A stretch of 64,000 nucleotides of DNA from Flavobacterium sp. xlx-214 (GCF_013874595.1 NZ_CP059431.1:1488001-1552000), one strand, 5' to 3'; shown: positions 1 through 9,467, counted from the first letter of the stretch. Notes: generated by a model from the sequence alone, not told the origin. Numbers and translations are program-made.

Positions 1-365
1 GTAATATGGATGGTTTAATGAATATGTTTGGTAGCACCGATGTAAATTCGTTAACATCAAACCCAATTGTAAAAAACATCATCGAATCGTTAACTTCTAA
101 ATTAGGCAGCAATGTAGGTTTAGATGCAGGTACATCGGGTGGTTTTGCAAGCAGCATTATTCCACAAATCTTAAGTATGGTGTTAGGAAAAGCTAAAAGC
201 GGCGATTTTAACATTGGCGATATTTTAGGATCGTTATCAGGTGGCGGAAATGGCAGCTCTATTTTAGATCAAAACGGCGATGGTAAAGTAGGTATTGATG
301 ATGCTATTAGCGCAGTAACCAAAGGTGGTTTAGGTGATATTTTAGGTGGATTTTTTAAAAAATAA
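1..365 (+). CDS. DUF937-like protein, 3' part of a gene cut by the window edge
   Basis: The reading frame is open to the left edge, so the ATG at 6 is probably internal and this is the C-terminal part of a longer protein. The visible 119 residues are rich in Gly and Ser and contain GGFASSIIPQILSMVLGKAK and DILGSLSGGG, which recall the C-terminal half of flavobacterial DUF937-type proteins. An EF-hand or dockerin-like loop, DQNGDGKVGIDD, lies near residues 88-99 and could bind calcium. The protein ends GGFFKK and is followed by a clear terminator. The function of the family is unknown. The family call is from memory of similar proteins; truncation is inferred from the open frame. Confidence 0.55.
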   Translation, partial: NMDGLMNMFGSTDVNSLTSNPIVKNIIESLTSKLGSNVGLDAGTSGGFASSIIPQILSMVLGKAKSGDFNIGDILGSLSGGGNGSSILDQNGDGKVGIDDAISAVTKGGLGDILGGFFKK

Positions 366-440
366 TGCTGATTAGATAAGAGAAAATAGATGAAAGACAA
401 AAGACTTTCGTTTATTAAAAATATAATAATTGTTTACAAA

Positions 441-470
441 AATCTCAACATTACGTTGAGATTTTTTTTT
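441..470 (+). terminator. intrinsic terminator of the first gene
   Basis: A perfect 9-bp stem (AATCTCAAC / GTTGAGATT) with a 5-base loop is followed by a run of T. It lies about 75 bases after the stop of the upstream gene. Confidence 0.85.
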
Positions 471-551
471 ATTTAAAATGTTAGTGCTATTTTTAAAAAT
501 AAAATAGTGGTTTAAATCGTTGATATTATACTAAATAAAAACATTTTATAT

Positions 552-1016
552 ATGAAAAAAGTATTTTTAATATTCTTAATGGTACTAATTAATAATACCG
601 TAAGCGCTCAAAAAAAAGCATCCGATGTAATAACACCTGATGTTATTGAATTTTTTGATTTAATCAGTTTAAAGAAAGCTTTTTTTAAATCTGATGCTCA
701 TCTGTTTGAAGAAAAGTGGAAGGATGAGTTTTATGATAAAACAAAGGTGTATTTTGAAAAATTTAAAACTCAAGAAGAATTTAATAGTTGGATTAAAGAT
801 AATTTAGTTACAACATCGTTTAATAATTTAAATGATGCAGAAAATTTTTTTAGAAGAGTTTTAGCACAACAAGAATTGAATAGAAAAACATATAAAGATT
901 TAAGTGAAAGAGAAAGTAAAATATTTGAAAAATTAGGAGAAGGAGCTATGGAGTTGTTTAGTGAAGAAACTGCAAAAAGTTTTTTTACTGGATCAAAATT
1001 TAAAGTAGTAAATTAA
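552..1016 (+). CDS. secreted hypothetical protein
   Basis: This encodes 154 residues with a clear N-terminal signal peptide (MKKVFLIFLMVLINNTVSAQ, cut after about residue 19). The mature part is charged and probably mostly helical, with many Lys, Glu and Phe. I do not recognise a family or a catalytic motif. It stands alone between two strong terminators, so it is most likely transcribed by itself. Without a lipobox it should be released into the periplasm or exported. No function is proposed. Confidence 0.65.
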   Translation: MKKVFLIFLMVLINNTVSAQKKASDVITPDVIEFFDLISLKKAFFKSDAHLFEEKWKDEFYDKTKVYFEKFKTQEEFNSWIKDNLVTTSFNNLNDAENFFRRVLAQQELNRKTYKDLSERESKIFEKLGEGAMELFSEETAKSFFTGSKFKVVN

Positions 1017-1024
1017 AAAGATAT

Positions 1025-1067
1025 AAACAACAAAGCTCAACTTACTAAAGTTGAGCTTTGTTGTTTT
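1025..1067 (+). terminator. strong intrinsic terminator
   Basis: A perfect 19-bp stem (1025-1043 with 1048-1066) closes a 4-base loop, and its 3' arm is T-rich. It begins 8 bases after the stop codon at 1016. The near-symmetric A and T ends mean it could work on both strands. Confidence 0.85.
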
Positions 1068-1123
1068 AATCAATTGTAAAAAAAATTGTATATTAGTTAT
1101 AATACAATTAAAAATTAAGCTCT

Positions 1124-1657
1124 ATGAAAAAGTTAATCATTTGTATGTCTGCGTTGGCTTTATTTGCTTGCAAAGATGAAAAAAAAGAAACAACAGTTAC
1201 AACAACACAAAATGTTGATACAACTAATTTAAAAGAACAAACACCTGTAGAGAAAGCAACCCCCATTGCAGAATCGCCTACAGCTTTAAGTACTAAAACT
1301 GTTAATAATGATGTTGTAACAGTTACAAAAGCTAAAGTGATAGGGAAGGTGTTATACGTAGAATTGATTGTGAAAAACACTGAAGATTCCTCATTATATG
1401 TAATGAATATTCAAGAAATTAATTATATAGATGATGTGGAAGCTAAAAAACATGAAATCCTGAAAGACGATGAAGGTCAATATCAAGCCTCACCATTGCA
1501 GTCTTCAAGAGGAAGTAAACTTCAGATGTCAACTAGTGAAAGTCAACCTGAAGTTTTAATTAGTTTAAGGTTTCCTGCTCCGCCAGAAACAAGTAAAACC
1601 ATTACATTAAATATGCCTGATTTTGGATCTTTTGACGCCATTAATATAACTAGATAG
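1124..1657 (+). CDS. lipoprotein of unknown function
   Basis: This encodes 177 residues. The N-terminus MKKLIICMSALALFACKDEKK is a lipoprotein signal with lipobox LFAC; the Cys at residue 16 would be lipidated, and the following K-D-E-K-K resembles the charged stretches after Cys seen in surface or outer-membrane lipoproteins of this phylum. A low-complexity Thr/Glu/Lys linker (residues about 20-60) leads into a compact domain that looks beta-rich (residues 65-177). The next gene, an OmpA-type lipoprotein, starts 3 bases after this stop, so the two are almost certainly co-transcribed and may act together in the envelope. The family is not recognised. Confidence 0.65.
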   Translation: MKKLIICMSALALFACKDEKKETTVTTTQNVDTTNLKEQTPVEKATPIAESPTALSTKTVNNDVVTVTKAKVIGKVLYVELIVKNTEDSSLYVMNIQEINYIDDVEAKKHEILKDDEGQYQASPLQSSRGSKLQMSTSESQPEVLISLRFPAPPETSKTITLNMPDFGSFDAINITR

Positions 1658-1660
1658 TTT

Positions 1661-2230
1661 ATGAAAAAGTATGTGTTATTGGTAGTATTTTTGGTTGCTT
1701 TTATAAGTTGTAAAAACAATAAAGAAGATGCAGAAAAGCCTGCTGAGAAGGTGATGGAAACTACTGAGCAAAAAACTGCATCTACAGAAATGCAAACTAA
1801 TTCTTCTACTTTAAAAAATGAAGAAGGAAGTAACTTAACAGGTAGTGTAAGTAATTTGAATGTTAACATTAGCCTTAAAGCAGATCAACTGTTTGATTTT
1901 GATAAAGCTGTTTTAAAACCTGAAGCTGAGGTTGAATTACAACATGTTTTTGATCAAATTAATGGTAAAACAGAAAGTAAACTTCAAATAGTTGGATATA
2001 CCGATGCTAAAGGTACCGATAAATACAATAAAGAATTGTCTTTAAAAAGAGCAGAAACGGTTAAGAATTGGTTAGTAGCAAAAGGTTTAAAAAATATTAT
2101 GGCTATTGAAGGTAAAGGAGCCGAAAATCCAGTTGCACCAAACACAAAAGAGGATGGAAGCGATAACCCAGAAGGACGTGCCCAAAATCGTCGTGTTGAA
2201 ATTAAAACAAAAACCGAAGGATCAATCTAG
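1661..2230 (+). CDS. OmpA-family peptidoglycan-binding lipoprotein
   Basis: This encodes 189 residues. The signal MKKYVLLVVFLVAFISCKNN carries lipobox FISC (Cys17). A charged linker of about 50 residues is followed by an OmpA C-terminal domain (residues about 70-185). Family landmarks are the LFDFDKAVLKPEA strand-helix start, GYTDAKGTDKYNKELSLKRA, and NRRVEI near the end, with the Asp and Arg that contact diaminopimelate in known OmpA domains. The expected role is to anchor the outer membrane to peptidoglycan. It is the second gene of a two-lipoprotein unit and is followed by its own terminator. Confidence 0.85.
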   Translation: MKKYVLLVVFLVAFISCKNNKEDAEKPAEKVMETTEQKTASTEMQTNSSTLKNEEGSNLTGSVSNLNVNISLKADQLFDFDKAVLKPEAEVELQHVFDQINGKTESKLQIVGYTDAKGTDKYNKELSLKRAETVKNWLVAKGLKNIMAIEGKGAENPVAPNTKEDGSDNPEGRAQNRRVEIKTKTEGSI

Positions 2231-2234
2231 AAGC

Positions 2235-2264
2235 AAAGCTCGACTATTAAAAGTTGGGCTTTTT
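2235..2264 (+). terminator. intrinsic terminator after the OmpA-type lipoprotein
   Basis: An 11-base stem (2235-2245 with 2252-2262), including two G-U pairs, leads into a short T-rich stretch. Confidence 0.65.
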
Positions 2265-2311
2265 GTATTTTAAAAAAATGTTAATATCATTTCACATATC
2301 GTTTCTAGTTA

Positions 2312-2319
2312 TACCTTTG
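2312..2319 (+). promoter_or_regulatory. candidate -7 box TACCTTTG
   Basis: TACCTTTG matches the Bacteroidota -7 consensus TAnnTTTG. It ends 8 bases before the ATG at 2328, so the message would have almost no leader if this box is used. No convincing TTG -33 box lies 19 bases upstream. Confidence 0.35.
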
Positions 2320-2327
2320 GTGTAGAA

Positions 2328-2723
2328 ATGAAAAAGTACCTAAGCCAAATACTAGCCCTTCTTTTTTTACTTGTAATTGCAGGAAGCAAGCTTACGGCTA
2401 TTGGTCAGCAAATACCCACAACATCTACATCAAAAATAGTAGATAAAGTAGTAAATACGCACAAACATTCTATTAAAGCGTATGAACATCGTTTGGTAAA
2501 ATATGCTTCAGATCAAAATAGTTTTACAACCATTGAGGCTGATGCACAAGATTTCGACTTTTCTGATCTTTTTACCTTTGTAGCCATTACGGCTAAAGTT
2601 TTGGTTTTTGCTTTTATTCTATCGTTTTTAAATACAAAGTATAAAAAGCATCGCTTCTTTTATGATGCTTTTATTCGTTTATTTAGTACCAAATACATTG
2701 TTTTACGCACATTAAGAATCTGA
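2328..2723 (+). CDS. small membrane or exported protein, unknown
   Basis: This encodes 131 residues. It has a signal-like hydrophobic N-terminus (residues about 5-25), a middle region with several His and charged residues, and a second hydrophobic segment near residues 83-103. The C-terminal tail is strongly basic and aromatic, from NTKYKKHRFFYDAF onward. One or two membrane spans are likely. It lies about 100 bases upstream of the RND efflux operon on the same strand and could be co-regulated, but no terminator or shared motif proves this. The family is not recognised. Confidence 0.5.
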   Translation: MKKYLSQILALLFLLVIAGSKLTAIGQQIPTTSTSKIVDKVVNTHKHSIKAYEHRLVKYASDQNSFTTIEADAQDFDFSDLFTFVAITAKVLVFAFILSFLNTKYKKHRFFYDAFIRLFSTKYIVLRTLRI

Positions 2724-2824
2724 TTTTTAATGCAGCTTTTGTATGCGTTGAAAACCTCAACGACTAAATTTTAAGGTCCTACACTTTACGGACGCATTAT
2801 TTGTATTTAAACCATTTCAATTTT

Positions 2825-3907
2825 ATGAAAAGAGCAGCATTATTTGTTTCTCTAAGTACGGTTTGTTTGTTGTTTAGTTGTAACAAAAACAAGCAAGAAA
2901 AAGAAGAAGTTAAGGACTTTCCTGTAACTCACCCTATTGTTTTAGATACCATTGTATCTAAAGATTATGTTTCGCAAATTCAGTCGATTCAAAATATCGA
3001 GTTGCGTGCACAAGAAAAAGGCTATCTGCAAAATATTTATGTAGATGAAGGTCAGTTTGTTCAAAAAGGTCAATTGTTGTTTCGTATAAAGCCACAATTG
3101 TACAAAGCCGAATTATCAAAAGCGCAAGCTGAAGTAAAAGCTGCACGCATTGAGTTGCTAAACGCTAAAACATTAGCAGACAACAATGTGGTTTCTAAAA
3201 ACGAACAAGCGGTAGCAATGGCTAAATTAGAAAGAGCACAAGCTGAACAAGAGTTGGCGCAAATTCATTTATCGTTTACCGAAATTAGAGCTCCTTTTTC
3301 AGGATACATCGATCGTATTCCTAAACGATTAGGAAGCTTAATTGATGAAGGTGAATTGCTTACGTCATTATCCGATAATTCAAATATGTACGCCTATTTT
3401 AATGTTTCAGAGCGCGAATACTTAACCTATCAAACCAAAACAAAGAATAATGGCGGCGATGTGGTTGATTTGGTTTTAGCCAACAATGAATTATTGCCGT
3501 TAAAAGGAAAAATTCAAACCATTGAGGGCGAGTTTAATAACGAAACAGGTAACATTGCTTTTAGAGCTAAATTCCCAAACCCCGATAAATTGTTACGTCA
3601 CGGTGAAACCGGTAAAGTACGTATGACAGTACCTTTAACCAATGTTTTAATCATTCCTCAAAAAGCGACTTATGAAATTCAAGACAAAAAATATGTTTTT
3701 GTGTTAGATGCTAAAGGAAATGTACATTCAAAACAAATAAAAATAGCCAGCGAAATGCCCGACTTGTATGTAATTGAAAGTGGTATTACAGCCAACGAAA
3801 CCATTTTGTTAGAAGGTACCCAAACGGTGAAAGAAGGCGATCACGTAAAAGGCAAATTTGTAGATCCTAAAAAAGCAATTGCAGCTTTACGCTTAAAAGC
3901 AGAATAA
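2825..3907 (+). CDS. RND efflux periplasmic adaptor (AcrA/MexA type) lipoprotein
   Basis: This is the membrane fusion protein of a tripartite drug efflux system, linking the inner-membrane pump to the outer-membrane channel. The start at ATG 2825 (360 residues) is preferred over an upstream TTG at 2801 because it gives a good lipoprotein signal, MKRAALFVSLSTVCLLFSCNK. A lipoyl-like half motif, YVDEGQFVQKGQLLFRI, lies near residues 70-90, followed by an alpha-helical hairpin rich in Ala, Glu and Lys (about 95-150). The second lipoyl half, IRAPFSGYIDRI, and the beta-barrel and membrane-proximal domains complete the fold. It is the first gene of a three-gene operon, 21 bases before the pump gene. 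Confidence 0.92.
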   Translation: MKRAALFVSLSTVCLLFSCNKNKQEKEEVKDFPVTHPIVLDTIVSKDYVSQIQSIQNIELRAQEKGYLQNIYVDEGQFVQKGQLLFRIKPQLYKAELSKAQAEVKAARIELLNAKTLADNNVVSKNEQAVAMAKLERAQAEQELAQIHLSFTEIRAPFSGYIDRIPKRLGSLIDEGELLTSLSDNSNMYAYFNVSEREYLTYQTKTKNNGGDVVDLVLANNELLPLKGKIQTIEGEFNNETGNIAFRAKFPNPDKLLRHGETGKVRMTVPLTNVLIIPQKATYEIQDKKYVFVLDAKGNVHSKQIKIASEMPDLYVIESGITANETILLEGTQTVKEGDHVKGKFVDPKKAIAALRLKAE

Positions 3908-3928
3908 TCAATTTAATAACGAAACAGT

Positions 3929-6900
3929 ATGTTTAAACGTTTTATTCGCAGACCCGTTCTGTCGATAGTAATCTCATTGATTATTGTTTTTTTAGGAGTA
4001 CTTTCCTTGCTAAAATTACCCATCACACAATTTCCTACCATTTCACCACCTAAGGTAAATATTAAAGCAGAATACCCCGGTGCAAATGGCGAGTTAATGA
4101 TTAAATCGGTTATCATTCCGTTAGAACGTTCTTTAAATGGTGTTCCGGGTATGAAATACATGACATCGGATGCTGGTAACGATGGAGAAGCTTCTATTCA
4201 AGTGGTTTTTGATTTAGGTACTGATCCTAACTTGGCAGCTGTAAATGTGCAAAATCGTGTATCGGCAGTTATCAACAAATTACCGCCTTTGGTAGTGCGT
4301 GAAGGTGTAAAAATTACGCGCGAAGAGTCGAACATGTTAATGTACATCAACGTTTACAGTGATGATCCGCATACCGACCAAAAATTCTTATTTAATTATT
4401 CAGACATCAACATCCTTTCAGAATTAAAACGTGTAAATGGTGTTGGTGTGGCAGATATTTTAGGAAATCGTGAATATGCTATGCGTATTTGGCTAAAACC
4501 CGATCGTATGACCGCATACAATATTTCTGCCGATGATGTAATGAAATCGTTAGAAGAGCAAAGCTTAGAAGCCTCGCCTGGTAGAGCCGGTGAAAGTTCT
4601 GGAAAACGTTCAGAAGCGTTTGAGTATGTGCTGAAATATTCGGGCAGATACAATACCGAAGAACAATACGGAAACATCATTGTACGATCGAACAAAGAAG
4701 GAGAAATCCTACGTTTAAAAGACATTGCCGATGTTGAATTTGGTAGTGCCATGTACGATATTTATTCCAACTTAAACGGAAAACCATCGGCAGCAATCGT
4801 TGTAAAGCAATCCTTTGGCAGTAATGCCAGCGATGTTATTAAAAACGTAAAAACGTTAATGACCGAGTTAAAACAAAACTTTCCGAAAGGCATGCACTAC
4901 GAAATTAGTTACGATGTTTCTAAGTTTTTAGATGCTTCTATAGAAAAAGTAGTACACACGTTGTTTGAGGCTTTTATATTGGTATCCATTGTAGTGTATT
5001 TATTTTTGGGCGATGTACGTTCTACGTTAATCCCCACCATAGCAGTACCTGTTTCATTGGTAGGAACCTTTGCTTTAATGAGTGCTTTTGGTATTACCTT
5101 AAACTTAATATCACTGTTTGCCTTGGTTATGGCTATTGGTGTAGTGGTAGATGATGCTATTGTGGTTATTGAAGCCGTGCATGCTAAAATGGAAGAAAAA
5201 CACCTTTCGCCCTACAAAGCAACACAAGAAGCCATGCATGAAATTAGCGGAGCTATTGTGGCAATTACCTTTGTAATGGCTGCAGTGTTTATTCCAGTGG
5301 CGTTTATGACAGGTCCTGTGGGTATTTTCTACCGCCAGTTTTCTATTACCATGGCAACAGCTATTATTTTATCAGGTTTGGTGGCATTAACCCTAACACC
5401 TGCGTTATGTGCCATGATTTTGAAAAACAACCACGGCAAACCACGCAAACAAACACCTATTACCAAATTTTTAAATGCTTTTAATGGATTGTTTACAAAA
5501 GGTGCTTCAAAATACGAACGTTTATTAGGAAAGATCGTTAATAAACGCAGCTTAACTTTCGGGATATTAGCTGTTTTTTGCGCTGCTATTTACTTTTTAA
5601 ACAACAGCTTGCCAACAGGTTTTATACCTAATGAAGATCAAGGTATGTTTTACGCTATTATTCAAACACCACCAGGTTCTACTTTAGAAAGAACCAATCA
5701 GGTGGCAGAACAATTGCAAAAAATAGCTGAAGATGTTGATGGCGTACAGTCGGTTTCTTCTTTAGCAGGATACGAAATCTTAACAGAAGGTACTAATGCC
5801 AACACAGGTACTTGTTTGATTAATTTAAAAAGTTGGGAAGACCGCGATAAATCGTCACAAGAAATCATTGAAGAAATCGAAAAGAAATCGGAAGCTTTAA
5901 CAGGAGCTAATATTGAATTCTTTCAACCGCCAGCCGTTCCTGGTTATGGTGCTGCAGGTGGATTTGAATTACGTTTGCTTGATAAAGCAGGTAGTGGCGA
6001 TTATCAAAAAATGGAACAAGTAAGTAAAGATTTTGTGAAAGAGTTAAGCAAACGACCAGAAATTAGCTCTGTCTTTACATTTTATAGCGCTAGTTTTCCG
6101 CAATATTTATTAAAAATTGATAACGATAAAGCCATGCAAAAAGGAGTTACTATTGCCAACGCTATGGAAAATTTATCTACACTTATTGGTAGTAATTACG
6201 AAACCAGTTTTATTAAATACGATCGCCCGTATAAAGTAATGGTTCAAGCATTACCACAGTACCGCGCATTACCAGAAGATTTAATGCATTTATTTGTTAA
6301 AAATGAAGCTGGCGAAATGGTGCCTTACGCTGCTTTTATGACGATGGAAAAAACATACGGCTTGTCTGAAATTACGCGTCATAATATGTATTTATCAGCC
6401 GAAATTAGTGGGGCACCAGCACCAGGTTATAGTAGTGGTGCAGCCATTGCAGCCATTAACGAAGTTGCCAAGGAAAAATTACCACGCGGTTACGGAATTG
6501 ATTGGGCGGGTATTTCGAAAGATGAGGTAGCACGTGGCAACGAAGCCATTTTCATTTTTGCCATTTGTTTAGGCTTTGTGTATTTAATATTAGCAGCGCA
6601 ATACGAAAGTTTTGTTTTGCCATTGCCTGTAATTTTATCATTGCCAACAGGTATTTTCGGGGCGTTTTTATGCTTGCAATTAATGGGCTTAGAAAATAAT
6701 ATTTATGCACAAGTTGCCTTGGTAATGCTCATTGGATTACTTGGTAAAAACGCAGTGTTGATTATTGAGTTTGCAGTGCATAAAAGGCAGCAAGGCAGTA
6801 CCATTTTACAAGCGGCTATTGAAGGTGCTGCCATTCGTTTCAGACCCATTTTAATGACCTCTTTTGCATTTATTGCCGGTTTAATTCCTTTGGTTGTAGC

Positions 6901-7093
6901 TTCTGGTCCGGGTGCTATTGGTAACCGAACCATTGGTACAGCAGCGGCTGGCGGAATGTTGATTGGTACTGTTTTCGGGTTGGTTATTGTACCCGGCTTG
7001 TACTACATTTTTGCAACCATAGCAGAAAAAACAAAATTGACAAAATACGAAGATGAAAATCCATTAACTGAAGATTTAGAATTCGATGAATAA
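3929..7093 (+). CDS. RND multidrug efflux pump, HAE1 family (AcrB/MexB type)
   Basis: This is an inner-membrane proton-driven pump of 1054 residues, the usual length for the hydrophobe/amphiphile efflux-1 family. The N-terminus, MFKRFIRRPVLSIVISLIIV, forms TM1. The proton-relay acidic pair in TM4 is seen as GVVVDDAIVVIEAVHAKM (Asp408 and Asp409), and the TM10 lysine as LLGKNAVLIIEFA. The two large periplasmic porter and docking domains occupy about 40-330 and 560-870. All 12 expected TM segments are present. The downstream outer-membrane factor starts 8 bases before this stop, so translation is probably coupled. Substrates cannot be told from sequence. Confidence 0.95.
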   Translation: MFKRFIRRPVLSIVISLIIVFLGVLSLLKLPITQFPTISPPKVNIKAEYPGANGELMIKSVIIPLERSLNGVPGMKYMTSDAGNDGEASIQVVFDLGTDPNLAAVNVQNRVSAVINKLPPLVVREGVKITREESNMLMYINVYSDDPHTDQKFLFNYSDINILSELKRVNGVGVADILGNREYAMRIWLKPDRMTAYNISADDVMKSLEEQSLEASPGRAGESSGKRSEAFEYVLKYSGRYNTEEQYGNIIVRSNKEGEILRLKDIADVEFGSAMYDIYSNLNGKPSAAIVVKQSFGSNASDVIKNVKTLMTELKQNFPKGMHYEISYDVSKFLDASIEKVVHTLFEAFILVSIVVYLFLGDVRSTLIPTIAVPVSLVGTFALMSAFGITLNLISLFALVMAIGVVVDDAIVVIEAVHAKMEEKHLSPYKATQEAMHEISGAIVAITFVMAAVFIPVAFMTGPVGIFYRQFSITMATAIILSGLVALTLTPALCAMILKNNHGKPRKQTPITKFLNAFNGLFTKGASKYERLLGKIVNKRSLTFGILAVFCAAIYFLNNSLPTGFIPNEDQGMFYAIIQTPPGSTLERTNQVAEQLQKIAEDVDGVQSVSSLAGYEILTEGTNANTGTCLINLKSWEDRDKSSQEIIEEIEKKSEALTGANIEFFQPPAVPGYGAAGGFELRLLDKAGSGDYQKMEQVSKDFVKELSKRPEISSVFTFYSASFPQYLLKIDNDKAMQKGVTIANAMENLSTLIGSNYETSFIKYDRPYKVMVQALPQYRALPEDLMHLFVKNEAGEMVPYAAFMTMEKTYGLSEITRHNMYLSAEISGAPAPGYSSGAAIAAINEVAKEKLPRGYGIDWAGISKDEVARGNEAIFIFAICLGFVYLILAAQYESFVLPLPVILSLPTGIFGAFLCLQLMGLENNIYAQVALVMLIGLLGKNAVLIIEFAVHKRQQGSTILQAAIEGAAIRFRPILMTSFAFIAGLIPLVVASGPGAIGNRTIGTAAAGGMLIGTVFGLVIVPGLYYIFATIAEKTKLTKYEDENPLTEDLEFDE

Positions 7094-8522
7094 TTTAAAA
7101 ATAATAAAAAGGGGTATTGTTGCATTGATTTTAGTAATCTTGGGGAGTTGTAAAACGCCGCAAGCTACTACCAATGTACCTTTTAGAACAGAAGTTCCAT
7201 CAACATACAACACAACTACAGATACCGTAAATTCAGGATTGGTTCCGTGGAAACAATTTTTCACAGATAAATATTTAAGCAAATTGATAGAAACGGCGTT
7301 AACCAATAATCAAGAGTTGTTAATTACGTTGCAAGAAATTGAAATGGCTAAAAGTGAGGTAGCTTACGCCAAAGGTAAAATTGCCCCAACCGTTTCTGCT
7401 AAAGTAGGCGCAGGTGTTGAAAAGGTGGGGCGCTATACCAGTCAAGGAGCTGGCGACGCCTCTACCGAAATAGAACCTGGTAAAGAAATGCCCGAACCAT
7501 TAGGTGATTTTGCCGTTGGATTAAATGCCCGTTGGGAAGTAGATATTTGGAAAAAATTACGCAATAGTAAGGAAGCTGCTGTAAAAAGATATTTAGGAAC
7601 CGTAGAAGGAAAGAATTTTGTTCTATCGCAATTAATTGCTGAGGTTGCTGCTTCTTATTACGAGTTACTTTCGTTAGATAATCAATTAGATATTACAATA
7701 CAAAACATCGATTTACAAAAAAAGGCGTTAGAAGTTGTAAAAATTCAGAAACAGGCTGCCAGAGGAACTGAATTAGCAGTAAAGAAATTTGAAGCTGAGT
7801 TATTAAAATCGCAAAGTTTAGAATACCGCATCAAACAGCAAATTACAGAAAAAGAAAACAGCATTAATAAGTTGCTTGGGCGTTATCCGCAGCCTATTGA
7901 GCGCGATGCTACCGCTTTTATTGACATGATGCCTCAAAGTGTACAAACGGGAATTCCGGCGCAATTACTTTCTAACCGTCCAGATATTAAACAGGCCGAG
8001 TTGGAATTGCAAGCGGCACAATTAGATGTAAAAGTGGCTCGTGCAGAGTTTTATCCTTCCTTAGATATTGTTTCAGGAATTGGATTGCAAGCGTTTAAAC
8101 CATCTTATTTGGTAAAAATGCCCGAATCTATACTATATTCTTTGGTAGGCGATTTAACAGCGCCTTTAATCAACAGAAGTGCTATAAAAGCGGAGTTTAG
8201 TAGAGCCGATGCAAAGCAAATTCAAATGTTGTACGAGTACGATAAAACGGTTTTGAATGCTTATATGGAAGTTTCAAACCAAATGGCTAAAATAAAAAAC
8301 ATGCAAAGCATTTTTGAATTTAAGAAAAAAGAATCCGAAACATTAGTACAATCAGTAGGCATAGCCAATGAGTTGTTTAAATCGTCTCGAGCAGATTATT
8401 TAGAAGTTTTAATGACACAACGTGATGCTATTGATGCCAAATTAGAAGTTTTAGAAGCCAAAGCAGAACAATTAAGTGCCGTTGTAGACATTTACAAAAG
8501 CTTAGGTGGTGGCTGGAAGTAA
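7086..8522 (+). CDS. outer-membrane efflux lipoprotein (NodT/OprM family)
   Basis: This is the outer-membrane channel of the tripartite pump, 478 residues. The signal ends in lipobox ILGSCK, so the mature N-terminus is lipid-anchored. Two OEP repeats with long helices follow; family landmarks include WEVDIWKKLRNSKEAA (about residues 154-169), LLSNRPDIKQAELELQAAQ (about 297-315) and ARAEFYPSLDI. It overlaps the pump gene by 8 bases. The operon ends at a strong TTCG-loop terminator. Confidence 0.93.
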   Translation: MNNLKIIKRGIVALILVILGSCKTPQATTNVPFRTEVPSTYNTTTDTVNSGLVPWKQFFTDKYLSKLIETALTNNQELLITLQEIEMAKSEVAYAKGKIAPTVSAKVGAGVEKVGRYTSQGAGDASTEIEPGKEMPEPLGDFAVGLNARWEVDIWKKLRNSKEAAVKRYLGTVEGKNFVLSQLIAEVAASYYELLSLDNQLDITIQNIDLQKKALEVVKIQKQAARGTELAVKKFEAELLKSQSLEYRIKQQITEKENSINKLLGRYPQPIERDATAFIDMMPQSVQTGIPAQLLSNRPDIKQAELELQAAQLDVKVARAEFYPSLDIVSGIGLQAFKPSYLVKMPESILYSLVGDLTAPLINRSAIKAEFSRADAKQIQMLYEYDKTVLNAYMEVSNQMAKIKNMQSIFEFKKKESETLVQSVGIANELFKSSRADYLEVLMTQRDAIDAKLEVLEAKAEQLSAVVDIYKSLGGGWK

Positions 8523-8555
8523 AAGTGAGATTTATATTTATTTGTTAGTTTTAAG

Positions 8556-8584
8556 ACAGACTTATTCGTAAGTCTGTTTTTTTT
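8556..8584 (+). terminator. intrinsic terminator of the RND operon
   Basis: A perfect 9-bp stem (ACAGACTTA / TAAGTCTGT) with a stable TTCG tetraloop is followed by a run of eight T. A degraded copy of this element recurs near 12096. Confidence 0.9.
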
Positions 8585-8691
8585 CTTACTAATTAGCTTA
8601 ACCATAAATGTTTTTTTTAAGACATGAAAAAATAAGCTGTTTTTTTTTCTATAAGCATGATAATTAAAACGTTACTTTACTATCTACTCAT

Positions 8692-8723
8692 AAAAAACAC
8701 ATCAAGTACTTGATGCGTTTTTT
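8692..8723 (-). terminator. terminator of the fibronectin-like gene
   Basis: A near-palindrome centred on 8707.5 (inner core CATCAAGTACTTGATG, one mismatch further out) has A-rich left and T-rich right ends. It lies just beyond the stop of the minus-strand gene at 8747 and could act on both strands. Confidence 0.7.
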
Positions 8724-8746
8724 TTGAGTTTAAAATAAAAAGCATT

Positions 8747-9361
8747 TTAACTAACTACCACCGTTTTAAATTGCGTAAAATTATGGGTAGCACTAGTACC
8801 TACAGCGGCAGCACGCATTCTATAAATACCAGCAGTTAACAAACCTGCAATTTTAAAGGTACTTTTACTATTTACGGCAAATTGCGTTGTTGTTTCATTA
8901 GTTAAACCATACTCACATACATACGATTTTGCCCCTTTAACAGCACTTATGTTTACCAATATACATCCTTCTTGAGGAGATGATAACTGTAAGTTTGTTG
9001 GTATAGGTAGTTCGCCATACGGAGTAGGTTCTTTCCTAATATCATAACCACTACTCATTAAAGCAACATAATCATTGCCATATTTAGATTCTAAAAAAGC
9101 TTTAATCTCTAAAAGATAATCAATAAGATTTACACGTATTTCATTACGTTTGGCAATTTCAATTCTGTCGCCATTTTTTGCTTTTTCCATAGCCTCTTCA
9201 AAAGCAGTAGTAGCATTTTGTAAATCATCGTAATAAGGTACTTCTATAGAAGCTGCTAATTCTGGTCTAGGTGATAACGATGCCAATATATGCTTGGCTT
9301 TATCTAATAATTTTATGTTTGAAAAGTACATAAAATTAAGTATTAGTTTAAATTTTTTCAT
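8747..9361 (-). CDS. fibronectin type III-like domain protein, unknown role
   Basis: This encodes 204 residues. It resembles a recurring Bacteroidota protein type with a helical N-terminal half and a C-terminal fibronectin III-like beta domain. The N-terminal half includes DLQNATTAFEEAMEKAKNGD near residues 46-65 and a Ser-Gly-Tyr/Phe-Asp motif (SSGYDIRKEPTP) near 103-114. The beta domain (about 120-204) shows VKGAKSYVCEYG and the closing GIYRMRAAAVG. No signal peptide is evident, so it may be cytoplasmic or belong to a phage-like or surface complex; the role is unknown. It stands alone, opposite in strand to the pump operon, next to a tandem repeat array. Confidence 0.6.
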   Translation of the reverse strand: MKKFKLILNFMYFSNIKLLDKAKHILASLSPRPELAASIEVPYYDDLQNATTAFEEAMEKAKNGDRIEIAKRNEIRVNLIDYLLEIKAFLESKYGNDYVALMSSGYDIRKEPTPYGELPIPTNLQLSSPQEGCILVNISAVKGAKSYVCEYGLTNETTTQFAVNSKSTFKIAGLLTAGIYRMRAAAVGTSATHNFTQFKTVVVS

Positions 9362-9467
9362 ACAATTTGATTTTAATAAAACAATTGATTTATTTATTAT
9401 AACAGCATGAATATTTTTTATAATGCAAAATGTAAATAGATGCTTTGCTATTGATAATGAAACCTTT

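Noticed and set aside
1543..1869. Minus-strand frame across the two lipoprotein genes
   Set aside because: It spans the junction of two well-supported genes and has no domain.
2801..2824. TTG start for the RND adaptor
   Set aside because: ATG at 2825 gives a proper lipoprotein signal; the extra 8 residues do not.
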